From Clostridia bacterium UC5.1-1D2 (GTDB lineage Bacteria; Bacillota; Clostridia; Lachnospirales; Lachnospiraceae): a DNA stretch of 36,806 nucleotides. Shown piece by piece: positions 9,195 to 17,678 of this stretch. The position numbers were made by a program, and so were the translations under genes. The notes under the pieces were generated by a model, which worked only from the letters and a program-made list of their open reading frames with translations, was not told where the DNA came from and searched no databases. Each line of letters begins with the position of its first letter. Position 1 is the stretch's first letter. The stretch covers positions 1 to 36,806 of the forward strand of contig BBZN01000044.1 in assembly GCA_001304855.1 (NCBI GenBank), written 5' to 3'.

Positions 9195-10813
9195 ATGGCG
9201 CAGACACTTTATTATAACGGAACCATACTTACGATGGATGACAATACCCCCCAGGTGGAAGGGGTGCTGACGGAAGGCGGAAGAATTCTGGAGACGGGAA
9301 GCTTTGAACAGGTAAAGGAGAGGGCCCAAAGGAATGCGGTTATGGCGGATCTGCAGGGGTGCACGATGCTGCCTGGATTCATCGATCCTCACAGCCATTT
9401 ACTGCCTGCGCCAGCCGCACCATGGAGGTGGATTTGACAGGGCGGACTCTTTGGAGATTATCGGCCGTATCCGGGTTTACATTGGAGAGAAAAAGCTTCC
9501 GGAAGGCCAGTGGGTAACTGCTGTCAATTACGATCACAATAACCTGAAAGAGGAGCGGCATCCCAAAAGGGAGGCGCTGGATGAGGCGGCGCCCAGAAAT
9601 CCTCTGATTTTGAAGCACCAGTCAGGCCACATGGGCGTATTCAACACCATGGCTTTGAATCTGCTGGGCATAACAGCGGAAACCCAGGCGCCCCAGGGCG
9701 GGCTGATAGAGGTTGAGGAGGGGATACCCACAGGATATATGGAGGAAACCGCCTTTGTAAATTACCAGTACAAAGTGCCGATGCCTTCGGCGGAGGAATT
9801 TCTCAAGGCCTACGGACGGGCCCAGGAGCTGTATGCCTCCTGCGGCATTACCACTGTCCAGGAGGGAATGATGACTTCGCAGCTCCTTCCTCTGTACCGG
9901 ATGCTGATTCAGTCGGGGCTTTTAAAGCTGGATTTGGTGGCATATGGGGATATTAAGGACGGCGGCACCATTATGGAAGAGATGAAAGAGCATAGAAAAA
10001 AATACAGAAACCATATCAAAATCGGCGGATATAAAATGTTTCTGGACGGCTCGCCCCAGGGCAGGACGGCCTGGCTGAAAACACCCTATGAGCCCATAAA
10101 AGGGAGAACAGGCCTTCCGGCTACAGCGGTTACGGCACTCTTTCCGACAAAGAAGTCCTGGACAATATCCTGAAAGCAGAGAGGGAGGGAATGCAGCTTC
10201 TGGCCCACTGCAACGGGGACGCAGCCTGTGAACAGTACATTGACCAGATGGAGAAAGCATATGGCGCTGCAGCGGAGGAAAAAATACCCGGTTTTACAAA
10301 GGAGATATCCGTCCTGTGATGATTCACGCCCAGCTTGTGGGAGACGTACAGCTAAAGCGGATGCGTGGACTTGGAATGATTCCCTCCTTCTTTCTGGCCC
10401 ATGTGTACTACTGGGGGGACGTTCATATCCGCAATCTGGGATTTGAGCGGGCTTCTCATATCAGTCCTGCCGCTGCAGCGTTAAAGGAAAAACTCATATT
10501 TACGCTCCACCAGGACAGCCCTGTAATAAAACCGGATATGATGGAGACTCTCTGGTGCGCCGTAAACCGGAGGACAAAAGCCGGGCTTGTGCTGGGGGAG
10601 GATCAGCGGATACCGGTGCTGGAGGCATTGAAGGCTGTCACCATCAACGGCGCTTACCAGTATTTTGAGGAAAATGAAAAGGGCTCCATCGTAAGCGGAA
10701 AAACAGCGGATTTTGCCATTCTGGATAAAAATCCTTTGACGGTGGAAGCCGAAGGCCTGAGGGATATACGTGTGAGAGCCGCCGTCAAGGACGGCAGGCT
10801 GCTGTGGAAGTAA
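9195..10813 (+). CDS. YtcJ-like metal-dependent amidohydrolase, four frameshifts
   Basis: Amidohydrolase family 3: cytosolic metal-dependent hydrolases acting on amide or ester bonds, often of unknown substrate. The N-terminus has the composite beta domain (TILTMDDNTPQVEGVLTEGG), then FIDPHSH, which holds the HxH metal pair. Later landmarks are QSGHMGVFNT, AHCNGDAACEQ, RPVMIHAQ and the late KTADFAILDKNPL strand. Breaks occur near 9404, 9441, 10103 and 10310, mostly lost C or G in short runs; repair gives about 540 residues, normal for YtcJ proteins. The start is ATG 9195 behind GGAAGGGAG. The 150 bp upstream hold a GTGAAAA/TTTTCAC inverted repeat but no convincing promoter. Confidence 0.85.
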
Positions 10814-10818
10814 CAGTT

Positions 10819-11289
10819 CTACAGGTGCTCCTTGCAGGCCAATTCCGTGACCACAAGCTTGATGACGGCCGTTTGTTCCACTGCAGCTTCCGGAAACTGC
10901 CAGTCTCTTTTGCTGCTGTAGTGTTCCATTATGATCTGAAGCGCTTTTCGTTTTTCATCCAGATTCTCCACAAGGCATACATGGCCCTGTCCGATAATGC
11001 TCCGAAAACGGAAGGAATAGCCGCAGGCCGTCTCAGCCTCGTTCACCTTGTGGTTGGTATCCATCTCAAATCCCACATGAGGCAGTTCCCGGATCAGCCT
11101 TATTTTCTTACCCTCCTTTGCGCCGTGAAAGTAAAGGACCCGTCTCCCCTCTTCCATCGTAAAACCAAAGTTGAGAGGAACGATATAGCTGCCGCCTCCC
11201 TCCGGAAAACCCAGGCGGCAGCAATCACAGGACCGGATAACCTGGTCGATAACCGGCCCTTCTGTAATCTCTCGGTCGTTTCGTCTCAT
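10819..11289 (-). CDS. Pyridoxamine 5'-phosphate oxidase-fold (NimA-like) FMN-binding protein
   Basis: A 156-residue split-barrel protein of the family that includes nitroimidazole-resistance NimA proteins. These bind FMN or related cofactors, and most members have no proven reaction. Seen in the sequence: MRRNDREIT at the start, CDCCRLGFPEGG, the strand YIVPLNFGF, and LYFHGAKEGKKIRLI, where the family binds the flavin phosphate. The start chosen is ATG 11289, preceded by GGGGAG at good spacing; the frame remains open for 24 codons upstream without a ribosome binding site. The gene is intact and monocistronic, with its own promoter at 11373-11401. Confidence 0.85.
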   Translation of the reverse strand: MRRNDREITEGPVIDQVIRSCDCCRLGFPEGGGSYIVPLNFGFTMEEGRRVLYFHGAKEGKKIRLIRELPHVGFEMDTNHKVNEAETACGYSFRFRSIIGQGHVCLVENLDEKRKALQIIMEHYSSKRDWQFPEAAVEQTAVIKLVVTELACKEHL

Positions 11290-11372
11290 AAACAGACTCC
11301 CCTTCTCATAAAATTTAATTGGACAGTGTCGTTTCCAACAGTAAGATAATTGCCGCAGCAATCGATGGGGTG

Positions 11373-11401
11373 ATTATAGCATGGTGGATCGATGAAGTAA
11401 A
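11373..11401 (-). promoter_or_regulatory. Sigma-A promoter of the NimA-like gene
   Basis: On the minus strand TTTACT (11401-11396) and TATAAT (11378-11373) are separated by 17 bp, giving an 80-90 nt leader before ATG 11289. Confidence 0.65.
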
Positions 11402-11468
11402 GACAGTTTTTTATGTAAAAAATTATCAAAAAAGACAAAGAGAAATTCGATTAATTACGGCATAAAGG

Positions 11469-11497
11469 TAGAAATTATCTGGAAATTAAGGTATAAT
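11469..11497 (+). promoter_or_regulatory. Probable promoter of the sirtuin gene
   Basis: A perfect TATAAT at 11492-11497 lies 17 bp after a weak TAGAAA (11469-11474). The sirtuin ATG follows at 11563 behind GGAAGGAGG. Confidence 0.5.
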
Positions 11498-11562
11498 AAC
11501 ATTAATAAAGTAACATTTTAACTTCCCAGTGAGAATTTCTGGGGTGAAGGGAAGGAGGTATT

Positions 11563-12320
11563 ATGATGTGTGATAAGATAAAACAGTTGAGGAAAATACT
11601 GGATGACAGTAAATATACCGTAGCCTCTGCGGTTCGGGAATGATGGAGGAGGGCGGCTTCATAGGTATAAAAAAGCAGGATAAGGCCTATGACATAGAGA
11701 ACCGGTACGGTTACTGCGTGGAGGAAATGTACTCCAGCGCTTTCTACAATACCCGTCCCGAACAGTTTTTTGAATTTTACAAAAAAGAAATGCTGCTCCA
11801 TGCTCCCGAGGATACGGCTTCGGGACCGGCCCTGGCCGCTATGGAGAAGGCGGGGAAGCTTCAGTGTGTCATTGACAGCAATATTTACGACAAGGCCCGC
11901 AGAGGAGGCTGCCGCAATGTTATCAATCTCCACGGTTCCATCTATCAGAACCAGTGCCCGAGATGCAAGAAAAAATATCCCCTTTCATATATACTCTCCG
12001 CCAGGCGGGTGCCCCTCTGCGATGAGTGCAATATTCCTGTCCGCCCCATGATATCCCTCATAGGAGAGATGGTGGACAGCCAGAACATGACTAAAACCAC
12101 AGAGGAGATAACGAAGGCAGACACCCTTCTCCTTTTGGGCACGACCTTGGCTTCCGAGGTGTTCAAGCAGTATATCAGCTACTTTTCAGGGGAAAATCTG
12201 GTGATTATCCACAAGGAGGCCCACTATTCAGACAAGGACGCATCCATGGTGATACTGGATCATCCCATGAATGTGCTTCCGTTGCTGGGATATGGGGAGG
12301 AGAAGCAGGAGAACGCATAA
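11563..12320 (+). CDS. Divergent Sir2-family NAD-dependent deacylase, one frameshift
   Basis: Sirtuins use NAD+ to remove acyl groups from lysines. The reconstructed protein is about 252 residues. The NAD-binding start is unusual: the classical GAGIS loop is replaced by VALCGSGMMEEGG and no PDFR motif is seen. The usual TQNID is replaced by DSNIYD. The catalytic-histidine motif is kept as NVINLHGS, and two zinc-binding CxxC pairs are present (CPRC and CDEC). The tail has LLLGTTLASEV, the usual GTSL-like NAD ribose loop. The frame breaks at 11624-11625, where one C is missing from CCC. The start is ATG 11563 or 11566. This looks like the divergent sirtuin subfamily seen in clostridia; substrate unknown. 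Confidence 0.82.
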
Positions 12321-12339
12321 ATTTGCCGCGGTATTACAT

Positions 12340-12366
12340 AAAAAAGCCGGTGCACTCAGGCGCCGG
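12340..12366 (-). terminator. Intrinsic terminator of the Hsp20 gene
   Basis: Read on the minus strand, GCCGGCGC-CTGAGT-GCACCGGC is followed by six T. A second perfect hairpin (12375-12397, 9-bp stem GGCCGCTCC) lies just before it and has no T tract. Confidence 0.7.
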
Positions 12367-12478
12367 CAGAAGCCGGCCGCTCCCTGACGGAGCGGCCATA
12401 AATATATATAAAGGGGAGTGGGGGAAGCTGCGCATGTTCGCTGTCAGCGCCTGTGATCCGGCGTGTACCGCCTGGGAT

Positions 12479-12921
12479 TTACAGGATTTCGATGTATTTG
12501 GGAGTATCCTCAACCTTGGGAGCGTCCTTGGGAACCTGAAGCTTCAGAATGCCGTCCTCAAATCCGGCCTTGATGTCCTCCTGCCTGGTGTGCTCTCCTA
12601 CAAAGAAGGTTCTCTTGCAGGAGCTGGTGTAACGCTCCTTGCGGATTACTGTGCCCTGCTCGTCCTTGTTCTCCTTGGAAGAAGAGGACTCTGCGGAAAT
12701 GGTGAGATAACCGTCCTTCAGCTCAGCCCTGATATCTTCCTTCTTAAAGCCCGGAAGCTCAATCTCCAGCAGGTAGTTGCCGTCCTTCTCTATAATATCG
12801 GTACGCATCACCGGGAGCTTCTGCTGTCCTCTGATTTCTCGGAATTTCCGGTAAAGAAGGGGTCGTTGAAAAATTCATCAAATAAATTAAGTCCATAGTT
12901 TCTTCTAGGTATTAACATCAT
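12479..12921 (-). CDS. Hsp20/alpha-crystallin small heat-shock protein, one frameshift
   Basis: An ATP-independent holdase that keeps unfolding proteins soluble. The reconstructed protein is 147 residues: an N-terminal arm (MLIPRRNYGLNLFDEFFNDPFF) and then an alpha-crystallin domain beginning VMRTDIIEKDGNYLLEIELPG and containing the conserved FEDGILKLQVPK strand. The C-terminus YIEIL provides the IxI/L anchoring motif. The frame breaks near 12843 in an A/T run, separating the arm from the core domain. The start is ATG 12921 behind AAGGAGG. A near-consensus promoter with an overlapping CIRCE element shows heat control by HrcA. Confidence 0.92.
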
Positions 12922-12978
12922 AGTCGTATCCTCCTTAATCGATATAACTGTATCAGTTGTTTTATTTGGTATACCTGT

Positions 12979-13006
12979 ATTATAACACGGTTGTTAGCAC
13001 TGTCAA
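12979..13006 (-). promoter_or_regulatory. Consensus sigma-A promoter of hsp20
   Basis: On the minus strand TTGACA (13006-13001) and TATAAT (12984-12979) are both perfect, with a 16-bp spacer. The CIRCE operator overlaps the -35 box. Confidence 0.85.
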
Positions 13007-13020
13007 GAGGTGAGTGCTAA
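12994..13020. promoter_or_regulatory. CIRCE operator (HrcA binding site)
   Basis: Inverted repeat TTAGCACT(G)-N9-GAGTGCTAA, differing from the CIRCE consensus at one base. It overlaps the -35 box of the hsp20 promoter, so bound HrcA would block polymerase. It may also influence the divergent pyrF promoter 50-80 bp away, but that is speculative. Confidence 0.92.
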
Positions 13021-13071
13021 TTTTTATATTTTTTTTAGAATCTTATTTTTTTATTCCACAGCGTTCCTTTC

Positions 13072-13100
13072 TTGAAACAGAAACCTTTCTATGATAGAAT
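13072..13100 (+). promoter_or_regulatory. Sigma-A promoter of the pyrF operon
   Basis: TTGAAA (13072-13077) and TAGAAT (13095-13100) have a 17-bp spacer. The 90-nt leader contains a 7-bp inverted repeat TTTGCGG/CCGCAAA (13110-13116 with 13147-13153) that could form a hairpin. No PyrR-type attenuator with a T tract is visible. Confidence 0.65.
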
Positions 13101-13195
13101 GGTATAGAGTTTGCGGACCTGCAGCATACTTTTTGCCGAAGTCATCCCGCAAAGTGAGATGCACAGCGTACATTACAAACCAAGGAGGATGCGCT

Positions 13196-14109
13196 ATGAT
13201 TAGCCGATTAATTGAGAAAATAAAGATCACACACGCCCCTGTCTGTGTAGGACTGGATCCCATGTTGTCTTATGTGCCGGAGCATATATTAAAGAAGTCC
13301 TATGAAACCTTCGGAGAAACCTGGAGGGGGCTTCCGATGCCATCTGGCAGTTTAATAAGGAAATTATTGACTGCACCTGGGATTTGATTCCCGCTGTAAA
13401 GCCCCAGATTGCCATGTATGAACAGTTTGGAATCCCGGGGCTGACTGCATATAAAAAGACGGTTGATTATTGCCGCGGGAAAGGCTCGTAGTAATCGGCG
13501 ATGCAAAAAGAGGCGATATCGGTTCCACATCCGCAGCCTACGCCACAGGCCATCTGGGCCAGGTCCAGGTGGGCGGCAGATCCCACAGGGGCTTTGATGT
13601 GGACATGCTTACCGTAAACCCATACCTGGCACTGACGGCGTAAAGCCTTTGTGGATGTGTGCGACCGTGAGGACAAAGGACTTTTTGTGCTGGTTAAGAC
13701 CTCCAACCCATCCAGCGGGGAGTTCCAGGACCGCCTTGTAGACGGAAGGCCGCTGTACGAGTGGGTGGCGGAAAAGGTGGTGGAGTGGGGAAACCGGTCT
13801 ATGGACGGAACCTACAGCAACGTGGGAGCCGTGGTGGGAGCAACCTATCCTGAGATGAGCAGAATTTTGAGAAAGCTGATGCCGAACACCTATTTCCTGG
13901 TTCCCGGATACGGCGCACAGGGCGGTACGGCCGGGGATCTGAAGTACTGTTTTAACGAGGACGGCCTGGGAGCCATAGTCAATTCCTCCAGGGGCATCAT
14001 TGCCGCTTACAGACAGGAAACGTATAAGAGCTTCGGCGCGGAGAATTTCCCGCAGGCTTCCAGACAGGCGGTTCTGGATATGATCGCTGATATAAACAGC
14101 GTGTTGTAG
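13196..14109 (+). CDS. pyrF: Orotidine 5'-phosphate decarboxylase, four frameshifts
   Basis: Catalyses the last step of UMP synthesis, decarboxylating OMP. The reconstructed length is about 305 residues, the long form common in clostridia. The N-terminus has [11 protein letters not shown]. The catalytic loop [15 protein letters not shown] is visible after repair, followed by [25 protein letters not shown] and the phosphate-binding NSSRGI near the end. Breaks lie near 13321 (CCC run), 13483 and 13628 (GGG runs) and 13649 (T run), each one base short. The start is ATG 13196 behind AAGGAGG. First gene of pyrF-pyrK-pyrD-pyrE. A gene of this necessity carrying four indels is the best sign that the breaks are sequencing errors. 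Confidence 0.93.
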
Positions 14110-14185
14110 TTTCAAAGACGCACAGGCTGCAGCACCGGCGATTTCATGCCGGTGCTGTAAGAACATAAAGATGGAGAATAACTCT

Positions 14186-14991
14186 ATGGCAAAATTGAAA
14201 ATGACGGCGGAAATAACAGCGCAGAACCAGCTGGCAGCCGGTATATTTGATATGAAAATCAAGGCCCCCAGATAGCGGCCCAGGCTGTGCCGGGCCAGTT
14301 TGTATCCCTGTACCCGAAGGATGGATCCAGGCTTCTTCCACGGCCTATCAGCCTCTGCGGCATTGACAGGGATAAGGGAGAGCTGCGCCTGGTGTACCGG
14401 GTGGCAGGCGCAGGCACAAAGGAATTTTCCGGGCTCCGATCCAAAGACGCCATTGACGTGCTGGGCCCTCTGGGCAACGGTTTTCCTGTTGAGCCGGGGA
14501 AGAAGGCGTTACTGATGGGGGGAGGCATCGGAATACCGCCCATGCTTGAACTGGCGAAAGCGCTTCACAAGGCAAATTCTGCCGGCAGTGACAAGGCGGC
14601 GGCAGGACTGATTCAGACGGTTTTGGGCTACAGGGACAGCGGGATGTTCCTGAGAGAAGAATTTGCCCCCTGGGGACCTGTCTATTGGGCAACGGAGGAC
14701 GGAAGCGCAGGGACGAAAGGAAACGTGCTGGACGCTGTCCGGGAGCATAAGCTGGATGCCGAGGTTATCTATGCCTGCGGCCCCGCTCCCATGCTCCGGG
14801 CCCTGAAGGCTTACGCGGCAGAAAAAGGAATCCGGTGCTGGATCTCCCTGGAGGAGAAGATGGCCTGCGGAGTGGGCGCCTGTCTGGCCTGCGTATGCAA
14901 ATCCACGGAGATTGACGGGCATTCCCAGGTACACAACAAGCGCATCTGCAAGGACGGACCCGTATTCCCGGCAGATGAGATTGAACTTTAA
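14186..14991 (+). CDS. pyrK: Dihydroorotate dehydrogenase electron-transfer subunit, one frameshift
   Basis: PyrK passes electrons from the FMN of PyrD through a [2Fe-2S] cluster and FAD to NAD+. Landmarks are VPGQFVSLYP and LLPRPISLCGID (FAD-binding RPxS), MGGGIGIPPML (NAD-binding glycine loop), and the cysteine signature CGVGACLACVC near the C-terminus. The frame is lost in the C run at 14265-14269, which is one C short; repair gives 268 residues. ATG 14186, preceded by GGAG at 14173-14176, is the preferred start; ATG 14171 is in frame. It directly precedes pyrD, the usual arrangement for class 1B enzymes. Confidence 0.92.
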
Positions 14992-15004
14992 GGAGGCGCC
15001 GGTT

Positions 15005-15925
15005 ATGAATATGAGCGTAAAGATTGCAGGGGTGGAATTTAAAAATCCGGTGATGGAAGCTTCCGGCACATTCGGATCCGGGGCGGAGTACTGCGAGTTT
15101 GTGGACTTAAACCGCCTGGGAGCGGTGGTGACAAAAGGCGTGGCCAATGTACCCTGGCCGGGGAATCCTGTCCCAAGGATCGCGGAAACCTACGGCGGCA
15201 TGCTCAATGCCATCGGTTTACAGAATCCCGGAATTGATGTGTTTGTAAAGAGAGACATCCCCTTCTTAAAGCAGTATGATACCAGGATAGTGGTGAATGT
15301 ATGCGGAAGGACGAAGGAAGATTACATTGAAGTAGTGGAGCGCCTGGGGGATGAGCCTGTGGATATGCTGGAAATCAACATTTCCTGCCCCAATGTAAAG
15401 GAAGGCGGCATCGCCTTCGGCCAGGACCCAAGGGCGGTGGAGGAGATAACCAGGGCTGTAAAAGCCCATGCAAGGCAGCCCGTTATCATGAAGCTGAGTC
15501 CCAATGTGACGGACATAACGGTTATGGCCAAAGCAGCCGAGGCAGGAGGGGCGGACGCCCTTTCCCTGATAAACACGCTGACGGGCATGAAGATTGATAT
15601 TCACAAAAGGGCCTTTGCGCTGGCCAACAAGACGGGAGGCCTTTCAGGCCCTGCCGTGAAGCCGGTGGCGGTCCGCATGGTCTACCAGGCCGCGCAGGCT
15701 GTGAAGATTCCCATCATCGGTATGGGCGGAATCCAGAATGGGGAGGACGCCCTGGAATTCATACTGGCAGGCGCAACGGCCGTAGCCGTGGGAACGGCAA
15801 ATTTCCACAATCCCTATGCGACGGTGGAGACAATCGAGGGCATCGCGGCCTACATGGAGCAGTACGGGATAGAGGAGTTCAGCAGTCTGGTGGGCGCGGT
15901 GGGAGGCGGCCCTAACAGGCGGTGA
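15005..15925 (+). CDS. pyrD: Dihydroorotate dehydrogenase class 1B, catalytic subunit
   Basis: Oxidises dihydroorotate to orotate using FMN, with PyrK as partner. The gene is intact, 306 residues. Visible motifs are NPVMEASGTFGSG, GLQNPGIDVF, the catalytic-cysteine loop NISCPNVKEGG, KLSPNVTDI, the phosphate-binding IIGMGGIQNGEDA, and GATAVAVGTANF. A cysteine base, together with pyrK alongside, defines the NAD-linked 1B class. ATG 15005 is chosen because of AAGGAGG just upstream; the open frame extends back into pyrK. Confidence 0.95.
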   Translation: MNMSVKIAGVEFKNPVMEASGTFGSGAEYCEFVDLNRLGAVVTKGVANVPWPGNPVPRIAETYGGMLNAIGLQNPGIDVFVKRDIPFLKQYDTRIVVNVCGRTKEDYIEVVERLGDEPVDMLEINISCPNVKEGGIAFGQDPRAVEEITRAVKAHARQPVIMKLSPNVTDITVMAKAAEAGGADALSLINTLTGMKIDIHKRAFALANKTGGLSGPAVKPVAVRMVYQAAQAVKIPIIGMGGIQNGEDALEFILAGATAVAVGTANFHNPYATVETIEGIAAYMEQYGIEEFSSLVGAVGGGPNRR

Positions 15926-15977
15926 GCAAAATTCCCTTTCGCCCCGGGATAAAACAGGAAAGCGAGGATACAATATA

Positions 15978-16655
15978 ATGGAACATTATAAACAGGAATT
16001 TATTGAATTTATGGTAAAAAGCGATGTGCTCAAATTTGGAGACTTCACATTAAAAAGCGGGCGCAAGTCCCCCTTCTTTATGAATGCAGGGAGCTATGTA
16101 ACGGGGACCCAGCTTAAAAAACTGGGGGAATATTATGCAAAGGCCATTCATGACAACTTTGGGCTGGACTTTGACGTGCTTTTCGGGCCTGCCTATAAGG
16201 GGATTCCTTTAAGCGTGGCCACCACTATGGCTATCAGTGATTTGTACGGAAAGGATATCCGCTACTGCTCCAACCGCAAGGAGGCCAAGGACCACGGAGA
16301 CGCCGGGATTCTGCTGGGGAGCCCTGTAAAAGACGGCGACAGAGTTATGATTATCGAGGATGTGACCACCTCGGGAAAATCCATTGAAGAGACATTTCCA
16401 ATCCTGAAGGCCCAGGGCGATGTGGAGATCAAGGGCCTTATCGTGTCCCTGAACCGTATGGAGAGAGGCAAAGGCGATAAGAGCGCATTAGATGAAATCA
16501 GAGAAGTGTACGGCTTCCCCACCGCCGCCATCGTATCCATGGCAGATGTGGTGGAGCACCTTTACAATAAGGAAGTGGACGGCCGGGTTGTGATCGGAGA
16601 CGGGGTAAAAGCGGCCATCGACGCATACTACCAGCAGTACGGAGCCCAGGCATAA
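15978..16655 (+). CDS. pyrE: Orotate phosphoribosyltransferase
   Basis: Joins orotate to PRPP to make OMP, the step before PyrF. 225 residues, intact. The N-terminal region has FTLKSGRKSPFFMNAG, the family's orotate/PRPP hood. The PRPP-binding motif VMIIEDVTTSGKS is complete, and SNRKEAKDHG is the flexible catalytic loop. It follows pyrD by 52 bp and is the last pyrimidine gene here. pyrB, pyrC and carAB are absent from the window. Confidence 0.95.
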   Translation: MEHYKQEFIEFMVKSDVLKFGDFTLKSGRKSPFFMNAGSYVTGTQLKKLGEYYAKAIHDNFGLDFDVLFGPAYKGIPLSVATTMAISDLYGKDIRYCSNRKEAKDHGDAGILLGSPVKDGDRVMIIEDVTTSGKSIEETFPILKAQGDVEIKGLIVSLNRMERGKGDKSALDEIREVYGFPTAAIVSMADVVEHLYNKEVDGRVVIGDGVKAAIDAYYQQYGAQA

Positions 16656-16707
16656 GCTGTCCGGGATGACGTGCACACAGAGCGAAGCTTAGGAAGGGTG
16701 GAAATTT

Positions 16708-16857
16708 ATGGAACGAATATACAAAACCATGCGGAATACAGGGGCAGGCTGCATTGCAGTTGGCGTTATCATGGTACTCACAGGACTGACAGTGGGGATT
16801 ATTTCCATTGTCAACGGTTCCCTGCTGCTTAAGCGCAAGTCGGAAATTGAATTCTAA
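16708..16857 (+). CDS. 49-residue single-span membrane peptide
   Basis: A small open reading frame in a gap that otherwise lacks genes. It starts at ATG 16708 behind AGGAAGGGTGG and ends at TAA 16857. The product has a basic N-terminus (MERIYKTMRNTGAG), one hydrophobic segment of about 20 residues (IAVGVIMVLTGLTVGIISIV) and a cationic tail LLLKRKSEIEF. It lies between pyrE and a VanZ-like gene in the same direction. I do not recognise a family. A good ribosome binding site and clean hydrophobic pattern support a real gene. Confidence 0.65.
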   Translation: MERIYKTMRNTGAGCIAVGVIMVLTGLTVGIISIVNGSLLLKRKSEIEF

Positions 16858-16872
16858 TGAACGGGGCTGCCG

Positions 16873-17343
16873 ATGATAAAAAATACAACGAACCGCCAGA
16901 AGCTGGGCTGGGTGCTGTTTATTCTTTATCTGTGCCTGCTGTCCCACCTGATGTTTTTTCAGAGAGCTTCGGGCGTACAGATACCAGCAGAGGGTATCGG
17001 TATAATCTGATACCCTTCAATGAAATCACACGATACTTCCGCCACTCCGACGTGGTAGGCCCACTCCTTTTTCTGATAAATATTGTTGGAAATGTTGTGG
17101 CATTTGTCCCCTTCGGATTCTTCCTTCCAATCATCAGCAGACGGAGCAAGAAGTGGTACAATACAGTTATGCTGGGGTTTGGCTTCAGCCTGACCCTTGA
17201 AACCCTTCAGCTTATATTCATGGTTGGCAGTTTTGATGTGGACGATATGATTCTCAACACTCTGGGGGCGGCTTGGGTTTGTGACCTACCAGGCGGTCCA
17301 GTGGGGAAGGGGGATATTGAGACAGAGGAGGCCGGGCAAGTGA
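16873..17343 (+). CDS. VanZ-like membrane protein, three frameshifts
   Basis: VanZ-family proteins are four-span membrane proteins; the founding member gives low-level teicoplanin resistance, while chromosomal relatives are mostly of unknown role. The reconstructed 157 residues begin MIKNTTNRQKLGWVLFILYL. After a break at 16954-16959 (T run) they continue FGRTDTSRGYRYNLIPFNEI, the most conserved VanZ region. LINIVGNVVAFVPFGFFLP and FDVDDMILNTLGAALGF follow. Two more single-base losses near 17272 and 17280 are needed to reach the TGA at 17343, which overlaps the GTG start of the next gene (GTGA). Confidence 0.82.
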
Positions 17344-17662
17344 AGCAGATTGGCAATAAGTATCCTATGTAAAAAACCCTTTTGCAAAGAACAGTTTTTT
17401 CTGCCTGTGGCTTGGACTGGTCAGCCTGACGCTGGCTGCAGTCACCATGTACCTGTCGGTTTCCACAGGCGGAAACGGAGCCCTGAATACCGGGGCCTAT
17501 GGATTGTCCAGTATTTTGATGGCGCTTATGGGGCTTTGGTTCGGGATTCTGTCCTTCAGCGAAAAGGAACGCAATTACATACTGGCTAAAATTGGAGTTG
17601 GAATTAGTCTGGTATTGGTCATCCTTTGGGGTGTCATTATCATAACCGGATTTATGAGATAG
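17340..17662 (+). CDS. Small three-span membrane protein (DUF6142-like), one frameshift
   Basis: About 107 residues after adding one base near 17370. The N-terminus reads MKQIGNKYPM then KNPFAKNSFFCLWLG, with three hydrophobic segments: WLGLVSLTLAAVTMYLSV, LSSILMALMGLWFGILSF and VGISLVLVILWGVIIITGF. It resembles the DUF6142 family of small clostridial membrane proteins, function unknown; that assignment is from memory of the family pattern. The GTG start at 17340 overlaps the VanZ stop, suggesting translational coupling, and the M29 aminopeptidase gene follows within 16 bp. Confidence 0.7.
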
Positions 17663-17678
17663 ATGGGAGTTAGTGCAG

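Noticed and set aside
4178..9195. Region of clustered pseudogenes
   Set aside because: Broken genes keep intact catalytic motifs and normal lengths after one-base repairs, and are interspersed with perfect genes. True decay would show substitutions, larger deletions and missing motifs.
10804..11349. 181-codon plus-strand frame
   Set aside because: Mirrors the intact NimA-like gene on the minus strand, which has a promoter, ribosome binding site and family motifs.
12375..12397. Strong hairpin as a second terminator
   Set aside because: The 9-bp stem is perfect but no T tract follows on either strand. Only the neighbouring hairpin at 12340-12366 qualifies.
12323..12898. 191-codon plus-strand frame
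   Set aside because: Covers the hsp20 gene in antisense and two terminator-like hairpins. The minus-strand product is a definite small heat-shock protein.
13196..14109. Programmed frameshifting in pyrF or other split genes
   Set aside because: The break points lack a common slippery heptamer plus pseudoknot, occur up to four times in one gene and mostly need a base added to a short homopolymer. Sequencing error explains them better.
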